From a virus, in IMG/VR virus record IMGVR_UViG_3300025732_001505, positions 1 to 49,566 of that record: 49,566 bases of DNA; one strand, 5' to 3'. The position numbers and the translations under genes are program-made. The stretch's first letter is position 1, and each line of letters opens with the position of its first letter. Shown here piece after piece: positions 30,803-40,061 of the stretch. The notes beneath the pieces are model-generated. The model saw only the letters and a list, made by a program, of their open reading frames with translations. It did no database searches and was not told the origin of the DNA.

Positions 30803-33035
30803 CTCCTCCGCCTGTCCTGACAGCTTGTTCTATCAGGCGCAGGCGATCAGTGATTGGGCGAAGGTCTCCAGTCTCACGAGCCTTGGCTGCAAGCGCTTCA
30901 AGGTTTCTTGCCTCGTCTGGGTGTGCAGACAGATACTCAGTCATGTGCTGGTTGTTGTACCCAGCAGATGAGCCAACTGCACCAGTGCCACCCATTCTCT
31001 CAACCCACGCATCAAACTCTTGAAAGTTTTTGAAGCCCAATTTTTGAACGTCGGCCTCTTTGCGCATGAGCCTGTCGTATGGGCCAAAGAACCCAGAGTA
31101 CACACCCATGGCTGAGTTAAGAGACTGACTGGCTTTCCCGGCGCGGTCAGTTCTATCAAGGTAGTTTCCAACCGCCGTCTTATTTGGATCGGAGTCTGGC
31201 ACTGGTTCGCTGAGTGCGTTATTCCTTGCGGCCTGCTCGTTTGTTGGCAAACTCGACCTTGGTGCTGCCTTGCTGTGGTCGATGCGGCTGATCTGCGAGT
31301 CGATGTTGTTCACCATCTTGTCGTACTCGGCAAGCTGCTGGTTCAGGTAATCCTGAACACTGCCAGAGCCAACTCTTGTGCTGCCGTCTGCGTTCTTGAT
31401 GGTGAACTGAATTTGCGTCCCATACTCTTGGAAGTTGGCAACCTCACCAGAAGTCCACTTGACACGCATGTTGCTGACAATGGTTCTGATGTTTTGCTTG
31501 TTGGCCTCGATCTCTGCCGCAAAGTCTTTTGTGTATGCGGAACCGTTCCAGTTTGCTGGGCCATCATTGGTAACCTTGGTCATGAGGTTGCCAATGAGTT
31601 TGTTCAAGAGGTCGGCGGACTCGGTGACATGACGACTGATCGACTCGCCCGGACGAACCGCCACACCCTTGGCAGCCATGTGCTCAGACGAATACTTGAT
31701 CGCAAGCTCAGGCTTGGTGCGCCATTGGTACTTTCTCTGGAGTCCAGCCAAGACGGTCTCAGCATTGTCTGCGCCCTTCTCAAGGGCAGCAGCAGTTTTG
31801 ACGACGTCGTCTAGCGGAGCGTCAGTGGATAGGCCACGCTCGACCAAGTTGATTAAGGCCAAGTACGCTGGGCCTTCTTTTTTCAGCGAGCCTGTTGCAA
31901 CGGCGCTGTTGACGCTCGTCTTGAGGTTGACCTTGAAGTTGTCGTAATACGATTCAGCTTGCGACTGACCGTATGCAGTTGCAGCAGCCTGACTTTGTTG
32001 GAAGTCGTAGCGAGCACGCATACGAGTGAACGTCTGCTCGAAGTCTGTTCCAAGAACTTTTCTTGCCTCTTCGATGCTGGCAAAGCGCTGCATGCCAACA
32101 CGCGCTGACGCATTGTTGATGATGTCAAGCATCATGTCTGGAGTCATCGCTTGACCGCGATAGGTCTCAAGCAAAGACTTCAGTTCACCGTCTGGCGCTG
32201 TCAAAAGATTATTGAGGTCTTTGACCTTGCGAGAATTTTCCGCAGAGGTCGTTACGTCTCTACGATTTTTCAAAGAGTCGATGAGTTGAGTGACTTCTTT
32301 GTCTGTTGGATTGACAAGTCCATGCGCAGAAGCAATACCCATGACACGCTTTTTGAGAGCGGCGTCATCCATGTAGATCATGGTGGGATCATTCAGCGCC
32401 TCAATAGCTTGGAAGGCATTCTGCATGCTTGTCTTGCGCTGAGTTTCAACGCGATCAGTCATCGACTGACGCAGCATTTGCCTGACGATTGCTGGCTCTT
32501 TCTCAAACAGTGCGTCAATGTCCTTTGGGTCATTGGCGTTCGTGAAGCGGGGTGTTGTGATGAGTTCAGCAACTCGCGTGTTGAGCTTCTTCGTTTGAAT
32601 TGTCTCTAGGCTTCCGCTGTGCTTTGACCACCATGTTGCGCCAGCATCAGGGCCAAAAGCCTTGATGATTTTTTGCTGGGCGATTTCTGGTGTGTCAGCA
32701 ATGTCGATGAATGCAGAACCAGTGTCGAGTTGCTTTTGATTGTTCTCGAAGTCTTTTGTTGTGCGTTCAAGGATGTTTGAGACGACGCGCTGGTTCTGGT
32801 TGCCAGCAATCGTCTTCATCATGGACTGGGCAGGAAGCGCATCAGAGAAGTATGGATCGCCGCCAGTAATCGACTGGCGGAAATTGTCCAACGCCTCTGC
32901 GGTGAGAGGCGTGTCATTCTTTGTGGCTTCGTCGATAAACATCTGCCACGCCTTGGCGTTCTCAGAGCGTTGCTCGCGAAGGAATTTTTTTCCTTCCTCC
33001 CAACCCTCTATGTAGCCAGCATAGTTGCGTGCCAT
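30768..33035 (-). CDS. Internal virion protein (large, helical)
   Basis: The protein has 755 residues from the ATG at 33035, preceded by GGGGGAAA. It is almost entirely helical, with many Lys/Asp/Gln-rich heptads. It begins NYAGYIEGWEEGKKFLREQ and ends in a Gly/Pro tail. There is no enzymatic motif and no membrane span. Its size and its place between a 270-residue structural-type protein and the peptidase protein match the second-largest internal core proteins of podoviruses. Its stop lies in the hairpin region that also holds the start of the next gene. The assignment is by position and composition. Confidence 0.7.
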   Translation of the reverse strand: MARNYAGYIEGWEEGKKFLREQRSENAKAWQMFIDEATKNDTPLTAEALDNFRQSITGGDPYFSDALPAQSMMKTIAGNQNQRVVSNILERTTKDFENNQKQLDTGSAFIDIADTPEIAQQKIIKAFGPDAGATWWSKHSGSLETIQTKKLNTRVAELITTPRFTNANDPKDIDALFEKEPAIVRQMLRQSMTDRVETQRKTSMQNAFQAIEALNDPTMIYMDDAALKKRVMGIASAHGLVNPTDKEVTQLIDSLKNRRDVTTSAENSRKVKDLNNLLTAPDGELKSLLETYRGQAMTPDMMLDIINNASARVGMQRFASIEEARKVLGTDFEQTFTRMRARYDFQQSQAAATAYGQSQAESYYDNFKVNLKTSVNSAVATGSLKKEGPAYLALINLVERGLSTDAPLDDVVKTAAALEKGADNAETVLAGLQRKYQWRTKPELAIKYSSEHMAAKGVAVRPGESISRHVTESADLLNKLIGNLMTKVTNDGPANWNGSAYTKDFAAEIEANKQNIRTIVSNMRVKWTSGEVANFQEYGTQIQFTIKNADGSTRVGSGSVQDYLNQQLAEYDKMVNNIDSQISRIDHSKAAPRSSLPTNEQAARNNALSEPVPDSDPNKTAVGNYLDRTDRAGKASQSLNSAMGVYSGFFGPYDRLMRKEADVQKLGFKNFQEFDAWVERMGGTGAVGSSAGYNNQHMTEYLSAHPDEARNLEALAAKARETGDLRPITDRLRLIEQAVRTGGGVAPGSLPPGGG
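30774..30800. repeat. Perfect 11-bp GC hairpin at a gene junction
   Basis: GCCCCCGGGAG (30774-30784) and CTCCCGGGGGC (30790-30800) flank a five-base loop. On the minus-strand mRNA the stem begins within the TTG start (30802-30800) of the peptidase protein, and the stop of the 755-residue gene lies three bases beyond it. Confidence 0.9.
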
Positions 33036-33046
33036 TGTTTCCCCCG

Positions 33047-33859
33047 TTACTTAGTAGTGCCGCTGGCAGTGCCCATTTGGCGCAAGATCGAGCCAATCTT
33101 TTCATCAAGACTTGCAGTTGTCCAGCCAGCGTACTTGTTGGCGTCTGTCGATGCCGTTGTGTAACTCTTGGACAAGTCTGCGTACCCTTGATTGACGCTT
33201 TGTGCGAGCGCACTGTTTTGCTGTGGCATGAGATTTCTCTCTGCGTTGAACTGGGTTCCGTACACAGTGCCCATCTCGTTGAGCAAGTTTGACCGACCCT
33301 TTTGGATGGTGTCTTGCATAGACGACGAGCGTTGAATGGCTTGATCGTATGCAGCCTGATCTGCCTTCATGAACTCTGGCGCAAACTTTGCCACGATCTC
33401 TGCTTGCTGATCGTTGTTGAGCGTGCTTTCGCCCATGCCTTTTGCAATGTTGCCAGCCCAAGTGCGGCTTGAGACCAAGTTGACTGCCTTGTTGATGTCG
33501 CCGAAATTCTGCTCGCGCAGAGTCAAATAGTCTTTTTGAATCTGAGACGGATTGACCGTGTAGGGCGTGCCCAAGTAGGCGTATGCCTGCTGCATCGCAG
33601 CGCCCAAGTTCGACGACTCCTGAAGCAGTCGATCACGCAGTGCAAGATAGTCAGCCCGATTCTGAGAATCGGTCTCCATCATGTACTGGAGATATTTAGC
33701 CTGATTGGCTAGGGCAACTTGGCGCTCTGCATCAGCTTGGCGTGCGTTCGCATCAGCTTGAAAGACATCCACTCCCTGACCGATAAGCTGCGCCCATCCG
33801 CCAGCCTCTCCGCCAAGGAGCTTGTTGCCTACGTTGCCAAGGAAAGAGCCGATAGCCAT
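33047..33859 (-). CDS. Internal virion protein (Ala/Gln-rich, helical)
   Basis: The protein has 270 residues from the ATG at 33859. The first 25 residues are Gly-rich (GSFLGNVGNKLLGGEAGGWAQLIGQG), a possible amphipathic membrane-active segment. The rest is long helices rich in Ala, Gln and Asn, with a coiled coil at about 35-75 and QxxYDQAI-like repeats. No catalytic motif. The start, composition and neighbours resemble the smaller internal core proteins of podoviruses that help build the ejection channel. The assignment is inferred from context. Confidence 0.65.
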   Translation of the reverse strand: MAIGSFLGNVGNKLLGGEAGGWAQLIGQGVDVFQADANARQADAERQVALANQAKYLQYMMETDSQNRADYLALRDRLLQESSNLGAAMQQAYAYLGTPYTVNPSQIQKDYLTLREQNFGDINKAVNLVSSRTWAGNIAKGMGESTLNNDQQAEIVAKFAPEFMKADQAAYDQAIQRSSSMQDTIQKGRSNLLNEMGTVYGTQFNAERNLMPQQNSALAQSVNQGYADLSKSYTTASTDANKYAGWTTASLDEKIGSILRQMGTASGTTK

Positions 33860-33871
33860 ATCGAGTGCTCC

Positions 33872-34630
33872 TTAGATGTTCATCATTCGAGCGCCAAAGC
33901 CGCGAGCCATGCGTGGGTTTTGCAGATACCGAGAGAAAGGCCCAGTTGCAACTTGCATTGCGAGCTTTGATCCGGGTACGAAGCCAACGCCCTGCTGGCC
34001 TTGCTGAGACAGAAGAACGTAGTTTACATCTGGAGCAACAGCTTGGTTCGGGGTGGGAGGAGTCCCCACTGGGACGACGTCGCCAGACGGAGCTACCACT
34101 GGCGTCTCAGTCTGCTGCACGGTATCGGCTGGAAGAGCCTGCGTCACAACATCACCCTCGCTGCCCATCAGAGCGCGACGACCAAAGCCTTCGCCACCGG
34201 GTGGGTTGCCAGCAAAGTTTTGAGGTGCGACCGCATAGGTTGCGGGCGGCAAGCCTTCGGCTGAAGGGATTTGCGTGCCGGGGTCTGCGCTCACCATGGA
34301 ACGCAAGTCAGCACGTCTGTCCACCATCATTCCGGGCTGTTGACCCATAGATGGCTGGCGCGTGCCTCCCATGAACTCAGGCATGCGCTCGTCTTTTTTC
34401 TTCGCGCCTTGCAGGTAAGTCTCACCAGATGGCGCTTGCGCCATGGGCGACGTTGCCAACGCTTGACGCAAAAAGTCGAGCGGCTGTGCCGTTTGAGTTG
34501 AGGGTGTGGATACGCCTTGACCACCAAGGAACGCAGTGTTGACTGGTTGAGGTGTAGTGGCCTTGGGTTGTGTGGTTTGTTGGACTACGGGTGCTGGTGA
34601 CCCGCCGCCGCCTCCGCCGCCTAGACTCAT
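33872..34630 (-). CDS. Gly/Pro/Gln-rich structural protein
   Basis: The protein has 252 residues; AAAGGAGA precedes the ATG at 34630. It starts with a run of seven Gly, then Pro/Thr/Gln-rich low-complexity sequence, and contains several GG- and PP-rich stretches. A short folded C-terminus ends MARGFGARMMNI. Such disordered proteins occur in phage head-internal or tail-linked clusters. No known domain. Its neighbours are internal virion proteins. Confidence 0.6.
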   Translation of the reverse strand: MSLGGGGGGGSPAPVVQQTTQPKATTPQPVNTAFLGGQGVSTPSTQTAQPLDFLRQALATSPMAQAPSGETYLQGAKKKDERMPEFMGGTRQPSMGQQPGMMVDRRADLRSMVSADPGTQIPSAEGLPPATYAVAPQNFAGNPPGGEGFGRRALMGSEGDVVTQALPADTVQQTETPVVAPSGDVVPVGTPPTPNQAVAPDVNYVLLSQQGQQGVGFVPGSKLAMQVATGPFSRYLQNPRMARGFGARMMNI

Positions 34631-34688
34631 GATGGTTCTCCTTTACAAGATTGTCTCAACGATACTACTAAGACGATTGTTGGTCGTC

Positions 34689-35138
34689 CTAGCCCAAAAG
34701 AACTTTTGAACCCCATCCGCTTTGTGGCTGACCAGCAAGCGAAGACGAGAATGTCCCAGCGCCGCCGCCCTGAACGGGACTCATTGATGGAGCAAAGCTG
34801 CTCAGTGTTGGTGTTCTGCCAGCGCCACCAGTTTGGGCTGGCTGCCGGAATGCGGCTGGAGCGGTGTTCTGCATTTGCATTTGCATGGGAGTCACTGCTG
34901 GGCCAGCCTGAACATTGGGGTTCATGTAGGGTTTTGCGTCATCAAGAAACATCATTTTTTGATCTATGGCCTGCTGCTGCTTTTGAGCAAGAGCCTGCTT
35001 TGCAATAACTTGCATGACCAGAGGAATGATTGCCCCAAACATCCCACCGCTGGGGGCGGGAGGCGGGGCTTCTTGCGGCTGGGCAAGGCCAGCACCAGCG
35101 ACCGCTCTTGCGATCAATTCATTCATGTTTTGAAACAT
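34689..35138 (-). CDS. Small structural protein with shared C-terminal motif
   Basis: The protein has 149 residues. The ATG at 35138 overlaps the preceding stop; a GTG one codon earlier is possible. Residues 1-20 form an amphipathic helix, then comes a Pro-rich stretch, then a hydrophobic helix (FGAIIPLVMQVIAKQAL). Low-complexity Gln/Met/Ala/Gly sequence follows. The C-terminus AGTFSSSLAG then SGWG matches the end of the 367-residue protein two genes upstream. It is probably virion-associated. Function unknown. Confidence 0.6.
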   Translation of the reverse strand: MFQNMNELIARAVAGAGLAQPQEAPPPAPSGGMFGAIIPLVMQVIAKQALAQKQQQAIDQKMMFLDDAKPYMNPNVQAGPAVTPMQMQMQNTAPAAFRQPAQTGGAGRTPTLSSFAPSMSPVQGGGAGTFSSSLAGQPQSGWGSKVLLG

Positions 35139-35587
35139 CACATTTCCTTTCTGAAGTAGAGGCCGGTTTTCTCAAAGCCAAGGTGGTTGGCAAACGACTC
35201 CCATCTTGGGTCAAGCCCCATGCCAGACGGAACAAAAGTGGCGATCACCGCGCCATTCTCCTTTGCCCAATGATCGTAAACCCTCATCAACTGTATGCCA
35301 GCCATGTGCCCACGGTCGTCTTTGTTGACAAACAGAAAGTCGTGGACAGCCATGATGTCGTTGCTGAAGGCTGGATTCTCCAAGTGAGCAATGACGAAGC
35401 CAATGACTCCGCTGCCATCTTCAGCCACCCAAAACAACGACCAAGGGTTTTCAATCACGTTCCTTCCATAGGCCACCGACTTGTCGGCGTCGAATGAGAC
35501 CATCTTGTAGATGCTTTCGTGCCAAAACTGCTCGGCAAGACGAAGGCATGGCTGGATGTCTGTCTCAGTCGCTGGCCTGACTTTCAT
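35138..35587 (-). CDS. GNAT-family acetyltransferase
   Basis: The protein has 149 residues from the ATG at 35587. It starts MKVRPATETDIQPCLRLAEQ, the usual first strand and helix of GNAT enzymes. Later it has an AVHDFLFVNKDDRG strand-turn and a GIQLMRVYDHWAKENGA helix that binds acetyl-CoA. It may acetylate a phage or host protein or small molecule; the substrate is unknown. It is embedded between two structural genes, an unusual place for an enzyme, and is coupled to the next gene by an overlapping stop and start. Similar GNAT genes occur within structural modules of marine podoviruses. Confidence 0.85.
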   Translation of the reverse strand: MKVRPATETDIQPCLRLAEQFWHESIYKMVSFDADKSVAYGRNVIENPWSLFWVAEDGSGVIGFVIAHLENPAFSNDIMAVHDFLFVNKDDRGHMAGIQLMRVYDHWAKENGAVIATFVPSGMGLDPRWESFANHLGFEKTGLYFRKEM

Positions 35588-35596
35588 GGTTTACCC

Positions 35597-36700
35597 TTAT
35601 GCGTAGACCACGTTTTGTCCCCATCCAGTGCGGCGACCACGAGAGAGGGAGCTTGAAAATGAACCTGCATCATAGGGTGCGCTGTTGTACGAGATTGCGC
35701 CGGTGTCCCGGTTCTTGATTTCGTTGAGCATGTTCACACCGGGGATGCCTGTGATGCTGGCTCCGCTCGCGTATGGCGCAGCACCACCCATGACGCCACC
35801 TGCGGATGTGCTGTTGATAGCCTCCGAGAAAGGCAGGAAGCTCATCTGTGTGGCAGTCGGCATTTGTTTTGCAGTGGCTGAACCCGGCAATGTCACCTGA
35901 TTTTTCATGGCGGCCTCGTACTGCTTTGCGGCATCTTCTGCGCCCAGCATTCCCGAGTAAGCTGCAATGCCGCCAGCAAGTTGTGTATTGAGGGCAACAC
36001 TTCCTAGCTGACCGATGTTTGTTGCCATGACGTTTTTGACGGCAGCATCTGGGAGCCAGTTGATGACATTGGTTGCGCCCTTGGCAAGAGTGGCGGTCAA
36101 ACCTTCTTTGGCGGCTGCGTCTGCAAGACCCTGACCAACACTTTGCTGCGCAAGAGTCTTTGTGGCTTCTGTTGCGGCAGTGCTTGCGGCGGATGAAGAA
36201 CCGGCTGCCATAGCACCTGCGGCTGTCGACGTGTCTGCCACAGCACCAGCGGCAGAGCTTGTGCCACCAGTCGACGGAGCGCTCATGGATGCGCCAATGT
36301 AGGACACACCAGCAGAAAGCGCTGCTTCTTCCCACGAACCGCCAGTTGCTTTGGTTGCCGCTGCGGAGGCTGCGGCAGCACCGGCTGGGCCACCCAGAGC
36401 GAAACCGACAATGGGCGCGGCAATGCGCACAAGGCTGCTCCAAAAGCCAAAGTTCTGTTCGCCCGTGTAGGGGTTGTACATGCCGTTCGGGTCGCCCGCA
36501 ATGTAGTTGCTGGGCAGGCCGCCGCTCTGAAGAATCGCGACTTTCGCCAAGTTGGCGATGTCAGGGTTTTGCTCCATGACTTGCCTTGGGATGACCAAGT
36601 CACCGGGCTGAGTTTTGGATGGGATGATGTCATCCTTGACGGCGTGCCAAGGGAAGGACGCGATCTCCTTTTGTCCGGGGATGTCAGGTAGGTATGCCAT
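35597..36700 (-). CDS. Ala-rich internal virion protein
   Basis: The protein has 367 residues from the ATG at 36700. The first 90 residues form a folded, Pro-containing region with a GDLVIPRQVMEQNPDI-like segment. A long Ala/Gly/Ser/Thr-rich part (about 95-260) follows, hydrophobic in places (IVGFALGGPAGAAAASAAA), then a Pro/Ser/Gly-rich part. The C-terminus AGSFSSSLSRG then TGWG matches the 149-residue protein. Composition and location suggest an ejected or channel-forming internal virion protein. No catalytic motif. Confidence 0.65.
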   Translation of the reverse strand: MAYLPDIPGQKEIASFPWHAVKDDIIPSKTQPGDLVIPRQVMEQNPDIANLAKVAILQSGGLPSNYIAGDPNGMYNPYTGEQNFGFWSSLVRIAAPIVGFALGGPAGAAAASAAATKATGGSWEEAALSAGVSYIGASMSAPSTGGTSSAAGAVADTSTAAGAMAAGSSSAASTAATEATKTLAQQSVGQGLADAAAKEGLTATLAKGATNVINWLPDAAVKNVMATNIGQLGSVALNTQLAGGIAAYSGMLGAEDAAKQYEAAMKNQVTLPGSATAKQMPTATQMSFLPFSEAINSTSAGGVMGGAAPYASGASITGIPGVNMLNEIKNRDTGAISYNSAPYDAGSFSSSLSRGRRTGWGQNVVYA

Positions 36701-36710
36701 TCAACACTCC

Positions 36711-38552
36711 TTAGATGTTCAGTGTTGCCACTGAGACGCCCACCTCCAAGGTGTTTGCGCTGGTGGCAGAAGTGACGACCAATTCCAGACGGCGACCAGA
36801 CGACGTTCCGTCGACTTCCAGAACCGTCGGCATGTCTTGAGACAAGCGAGAGTTCGTTACGGCGAAAGTCGTGCCAATGGTTGAACCATCGACCGCCAAC
36901 TGAATCGTGCAAGTTCCTGAGACGAGCTTTGCTGTGATGCCGTCAATGCGGATTTTTTGCTTGTAGACCACGCCAAGGAAGTATGTCTTGTTGGTCACTG
37001 TGGCTGCGCTGTCCTCGTGGGGCGAGAAGAAGTCGAGCGTGTAAGTGGCGAAGGTGTCTGGCAACTGGTTGACCGGCATCTTGCCGCCAGAGCCAAGCGT
37101 AGCAACACCGTTTGCAGCGCCCATGTAGGTCTTCGGAATAACGGCTGAGAAGTCGATGTTGCCGTATTCGAGCGCAGTACCAGTGCCGTTCACGCGAACA
37201 TACTGGCCCGCGTTCGATTGCAGGAATGTTGGCAAAGACGAGTCGGGCGATGTTTGCAGCCACTGAGTTCCGTCGTAGAACTTCAAAACGACAGGAGTCT
37301 TAGAGGTGTCGAGCCACAGATCAGACGTTGCTGCGCCTTGCGGTGTGCTCGACGCAATGGTCATGTTGGCCTTTGCAGCAAGCGTTGTCGCCAGAGCGGC
37401 AACTTTGCTTTGCGGAATTTCATTGGCGGCAACCGCCAATTTATTCCACAAAATATAGCCTTGGGCGTTGGTGTAATCATCCTCAAACATGAGGCCAGCC
37501 ACCGTCTTGAGCGAGGTGTTCTCAACAGTCAGCACGGTGACTTTGTCGCCGGTTGTCAAGCCAGCAGGGTTGAGGAACGTAATGGTGTCGGCTGCTGGAG
37601 ACGCCAAGTAGTCGGCAGCGCCACCCTCCTCCTGAAGAACACCGTTTAGCCACACCAAGATTTTTTCGTCTTCAGTGTGAACAAATGGAATCACGGTTGT
37701 CGAGCCTTGCACATCTGTATCTTGACGGCGGAAGTTTGTGACAGCCTGCGATCTGATCGAGTAAATCGTGACCTTGTCGCCAAGCACGACGCCATTTGTC
37801 AGTGTGACAGTGTTGGCTGTCGTGTTATATGTGAACTGTGATGGGATGCCAGTGTTGGTTGCGCCAACCAAAAGCAAGCCGTTTTGGTACACCACAATGT
37901 TTGAGACGGCTGGATCGAAGGAGTACGGAACAGTGGCAGCGGCAGAAGTTAAAGCCGCAAGCGTAGCAGTTGCGGTTGCTTGCACGCCACCAGCAGTTTG
38001 GGGAGCCTGAATTGTCACAGTTGGGGCTTGCGTATATCCAACCCCCGGTGTGACGATAGTGATCCCCGTGACTGCTCCAGAGCCATTGATCGTGGCAGTA
38101 GCTGTTGGCCTTGTTCCGTTTCCGTCTTGCGGCGCTGAGAACGAAACCGTTGGGGCGGTCGTGTATCCAGAACCAGCAGTTCCAACAGCAGCGCTTGCCA
38201 CGCCAGTGGTAATGAGTTTGTCTTGGCGGTTATAGAAGAACGGGCCTTCCACGTTGCCGACAGACGAACCAGATGGGCCGCGAAGCGATGCAATGTCGTA
38301 GAGCGTGATCCATCCAGACTCCGTGCTTGCATATTGACCGACTCGGTATTGCAGCCCAGAGACGGTGTCGACGCGGAACTCGATAGGGCCACGGAACTCA
38401 CCGGCCTCGTTGAAGAGGACAGAAAGAAGCTCGGCGACCGTCTTGTTGCCAAGCTCTGCCGTGTTGAGGTATCGAATTACGTTCTCAAAATCCGTGTGGA
38501 TGTTGCCTGAGTTGACGTAGTTCTGAGGGTGTTGCTGTCGTAGTCGAGCCAT
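36711..38552 (-). CDS. Tail fibre protein
   Basis: The protein has 613 residues. The N-terminal 90 residues ([44 protein letters not shown]) match the 169-residue protein at 47924 and probably anchor the fibre to the virion. Two beta-rich repeats follow, each with a [15 protein letters not shown]-like unit (about 125-185), then further beta domains with [14 protein letters not shown]- and DTITF-like elements. A stalk with [19 protein letters not shown] and a beta-rich C-terminal domain complete it. This is a typical trimeric fibre. It is the main host-receptor candidate and follows the nozzle gene directly. Confidence 0.8.
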   Translation of the reverse strand: MARLRQQHPQNYVNSGNIHTDFENVIRYLNTAELGNKTVAELLSVLFNEAGEFRGPIEFRVDTVSGLQYRVGQYASTESGWITLYDIASLRGPSGSSVGNVEGPFFYNRQDKLITTGVASAAVGTAGSGYTTAPTVSFSAPQDGNGTRPTATATINGSGAVTGITIVTPGVGYTQAPTVTIQAPQTAGGVQATATATLAALTSAAATVPYSFDPAVSNIVVYQNGLLLVGATNTGIPSQFTYNTTANTVTLTNGVVLGDKVTIYSIRSQAVTNFRRQDTDVQGSTTVIPFVHTEDEKILVWLNGVLQEEGGAADYLASPAADTITFLNPAGLTTGDKVTVLTVENTSLKTVAGLMFEDDYTNAQGYILWNKLAVAANEIPQSKVAALATTLAAKANMTIASSTPQGAATSDLWLDTSKTPVVLKFYDGTQWLQTSPDSSLPTFLQSNAGQYVRVNGTGTALEYGNIDFSAVIPKTYMGAANGVATLGSGGKMPVNQLPDTFATYTLDFFSPHEDSAATVTNKTYFLGVVYKQKIRIDGITAKLVSGTCTIQLAVDGSTIGTTFAVTNSRLSQDMPTVLEVDGTSSGRRLELVVTSATSANTLEVGVSVATLNI

Positions 38553-38564
38553 TTTTTAAGTCCT

Positions 38565-40061
38565 TCAAGAAGTTCTTACCGTGACGGCAAAGCCAATGAT
38601 CTTCAGCAGCCCCTTACCACGGGTAGTGAACCGGAACTGTACACCGCGATAGCGGTGCTCAAACTTCCGTTCATACTGACGTGATAGCGGAACATCGGGG
38701 AATTTGTCGTCCGCGCCGCCGTCTTCGATCAGGAACTGCATCGAAGTCAAATAGCGACCACGCTCGTCAAAAGCCTCCACCTGAAGTTCGCCCTTGCCCG
38801 TTGCCTGCAAGATGAAGGAGAACGACTCTTTGATGTCGTTCAACGCACCCTGCCACAAAATTGGTGTAGTGACGATCATTTCCGGGCTGAAGTCAGCCGT
38901 CTCGTCTTCAATGTATTTGCGCTCCCACACACCACCCGGAGTGCCAAAAACAGTCACTCCGCCAAGTTGGCGACCACACATGGCGTTCAGGAAGTCTCCG
39001 GTAGACCACTTTGATTCGCCGCCCTGCATTGGGTTGAGGGTTAGGGTGAGCCGCTTGCAGATGAGGTCTGAGATGGGGAAGAAGACGTGGTACTGGCCCT
39101 CGTCTTGATCGAAGTAGGCCGAGATTTGCTCTGGGTCTTGAACCATCTTGACCATGCTGCGGTAGAGCGAGTCGATCTTGTTCGACATTGGGATCGAAAA
39201 GATCGTGATACCGTTTGTGTCGGAGCGACGCAGCGAGTGAACGCCGTCGCGAGAGCAGAACATCAGGTCTGATCCTGCGGTGACGATGGAGTTGTGGCTG
39301 ATGGTTCCGACCTTGACGTTGGCTTTGTCGTCAATGGCCCACTGTGTGTAGTCTGGGTGCAACTGGTAGACCAGAGTCTGGTCATTTGTGAACACGGCAA
39401 GACGGTTGTTTTCAAACACGCCAAGGCCGCGAATTTCGTCAGCGGTTCCAATGATGTTTGCAACGTCAATCTTGGCAGCCTTGGTTACGTCGGTGGAGCG
39501 TGCGTCTTCGTCTTCGGTGAAGACATCTTCGTTGTCGACTCGGCTGATGTCGATGATGGTGCGTTTGTCTGGAGCACCAGCGATTGCAAGACGGCGCTGA
39601 ATAGCGACGCCGTATGCTGGGCGAGCATTGTTCTTTGTCTTGATCTTCTCGAAGATGCTACCGTCGTAGTGATACATCGGGTAGTCACGGGAGAAAAACA
39701 TCAACTGGTTGTTGAACATGGCTGTCGCAACAACTGCATTTCGTGGGTATACCTCGTTGGCCTTGTGACCTTTTTCTGAGACGAGGCTTACGCCGCCACC
39801 ATCCTTCTGCGCCCAAGCCAATAGGTTGCGACCAAAAAACGTGACGTGTTTGATGAGTCGGTTGCCTTCTGTACGCTGGCTTGCGCCCGGGTCACGAACG
39901 AGAGCGCCTCGCCAATCGGCGAAGCCATTGAGGATCGAAAGCATGTGCTGCTTCTGACCAGTATCCAAAGCGCCTTTGTCGCGAGACGAGTCAATGCCTT
40001 GGTAATCCTCGTAGGGATATACCTTGACCTTAACTCCAGATGGCGCGTAGATCGTTGACAT
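38565..40061 (-). CDS. Tail nozzle protein (P22 gp10/T7 gp12-like)
   Basis: The protein has 498 residues; its ATG overlaps the previous stop (TAATG). The sequence is strongly beta, with a run of short similar strands (NRLAVFTNDQTLVYQL, SDLMFCSRDGVHSLRR) that suggests a beta-propeller followed by a C-terminal domain. Length, fold type and place between the adaptor-like protein and the fibre fit the nozzle that closes the podovirus tail, such as P22 gp10 or T7 gp12. It has no membrane spans or enzyme motif. Confidence 0.75.
   Translation of the reverse strand: MSTIYAPSGVKVKVYPYEDYQGIDSSRDKGALDTGQKQHMLSILNGFADWRGALVRDPGASQRTEGNRLIKHVTFFGRNLLAWAQKDGGGVSLVSEKGHKANEVYPRNAVVATAMFNNQLMFFSRDYPMYHYDGSIFEKIKTKNNARPAYGVAIQRRLAIAGAPDKRTIIDISRVDNEDVFTEDEDARSTDVTKAAKIDVANIIGTADEIRGLGVFENNRLAVFTNDQTLVYQLHPDYTQWAIDDKANVKVGTISHNSIVTAGSDLMFCSRDGVHSLRRSDTNGITIFSIPMSNKIDSLYRSMVKMVQDPEQISAYFDQDEGQYHVFFPISDLICKRLTLTLNPMQGGESKWSTGDFLNAMCGRQLGGVTVFGTPGGVWERKYIEDETADFSPEMIVTTPILWQGALNDIKESFSFILQATGKGELQVEAFDERGRYLTSMQFLIEDGGADDKFPDVPLSRQYERKFEHRYRGVQFRFTTRGKGLLKIIGFAVTVRTS

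Noticed and set aside
35670-36443. Arg/Cys-rich 257-codon ORF overlapping the Ala-rich virion gene
   Set aside because: Its composition is a frame-shifted image of the Ala/Gly-rich gene; it has no start signal.
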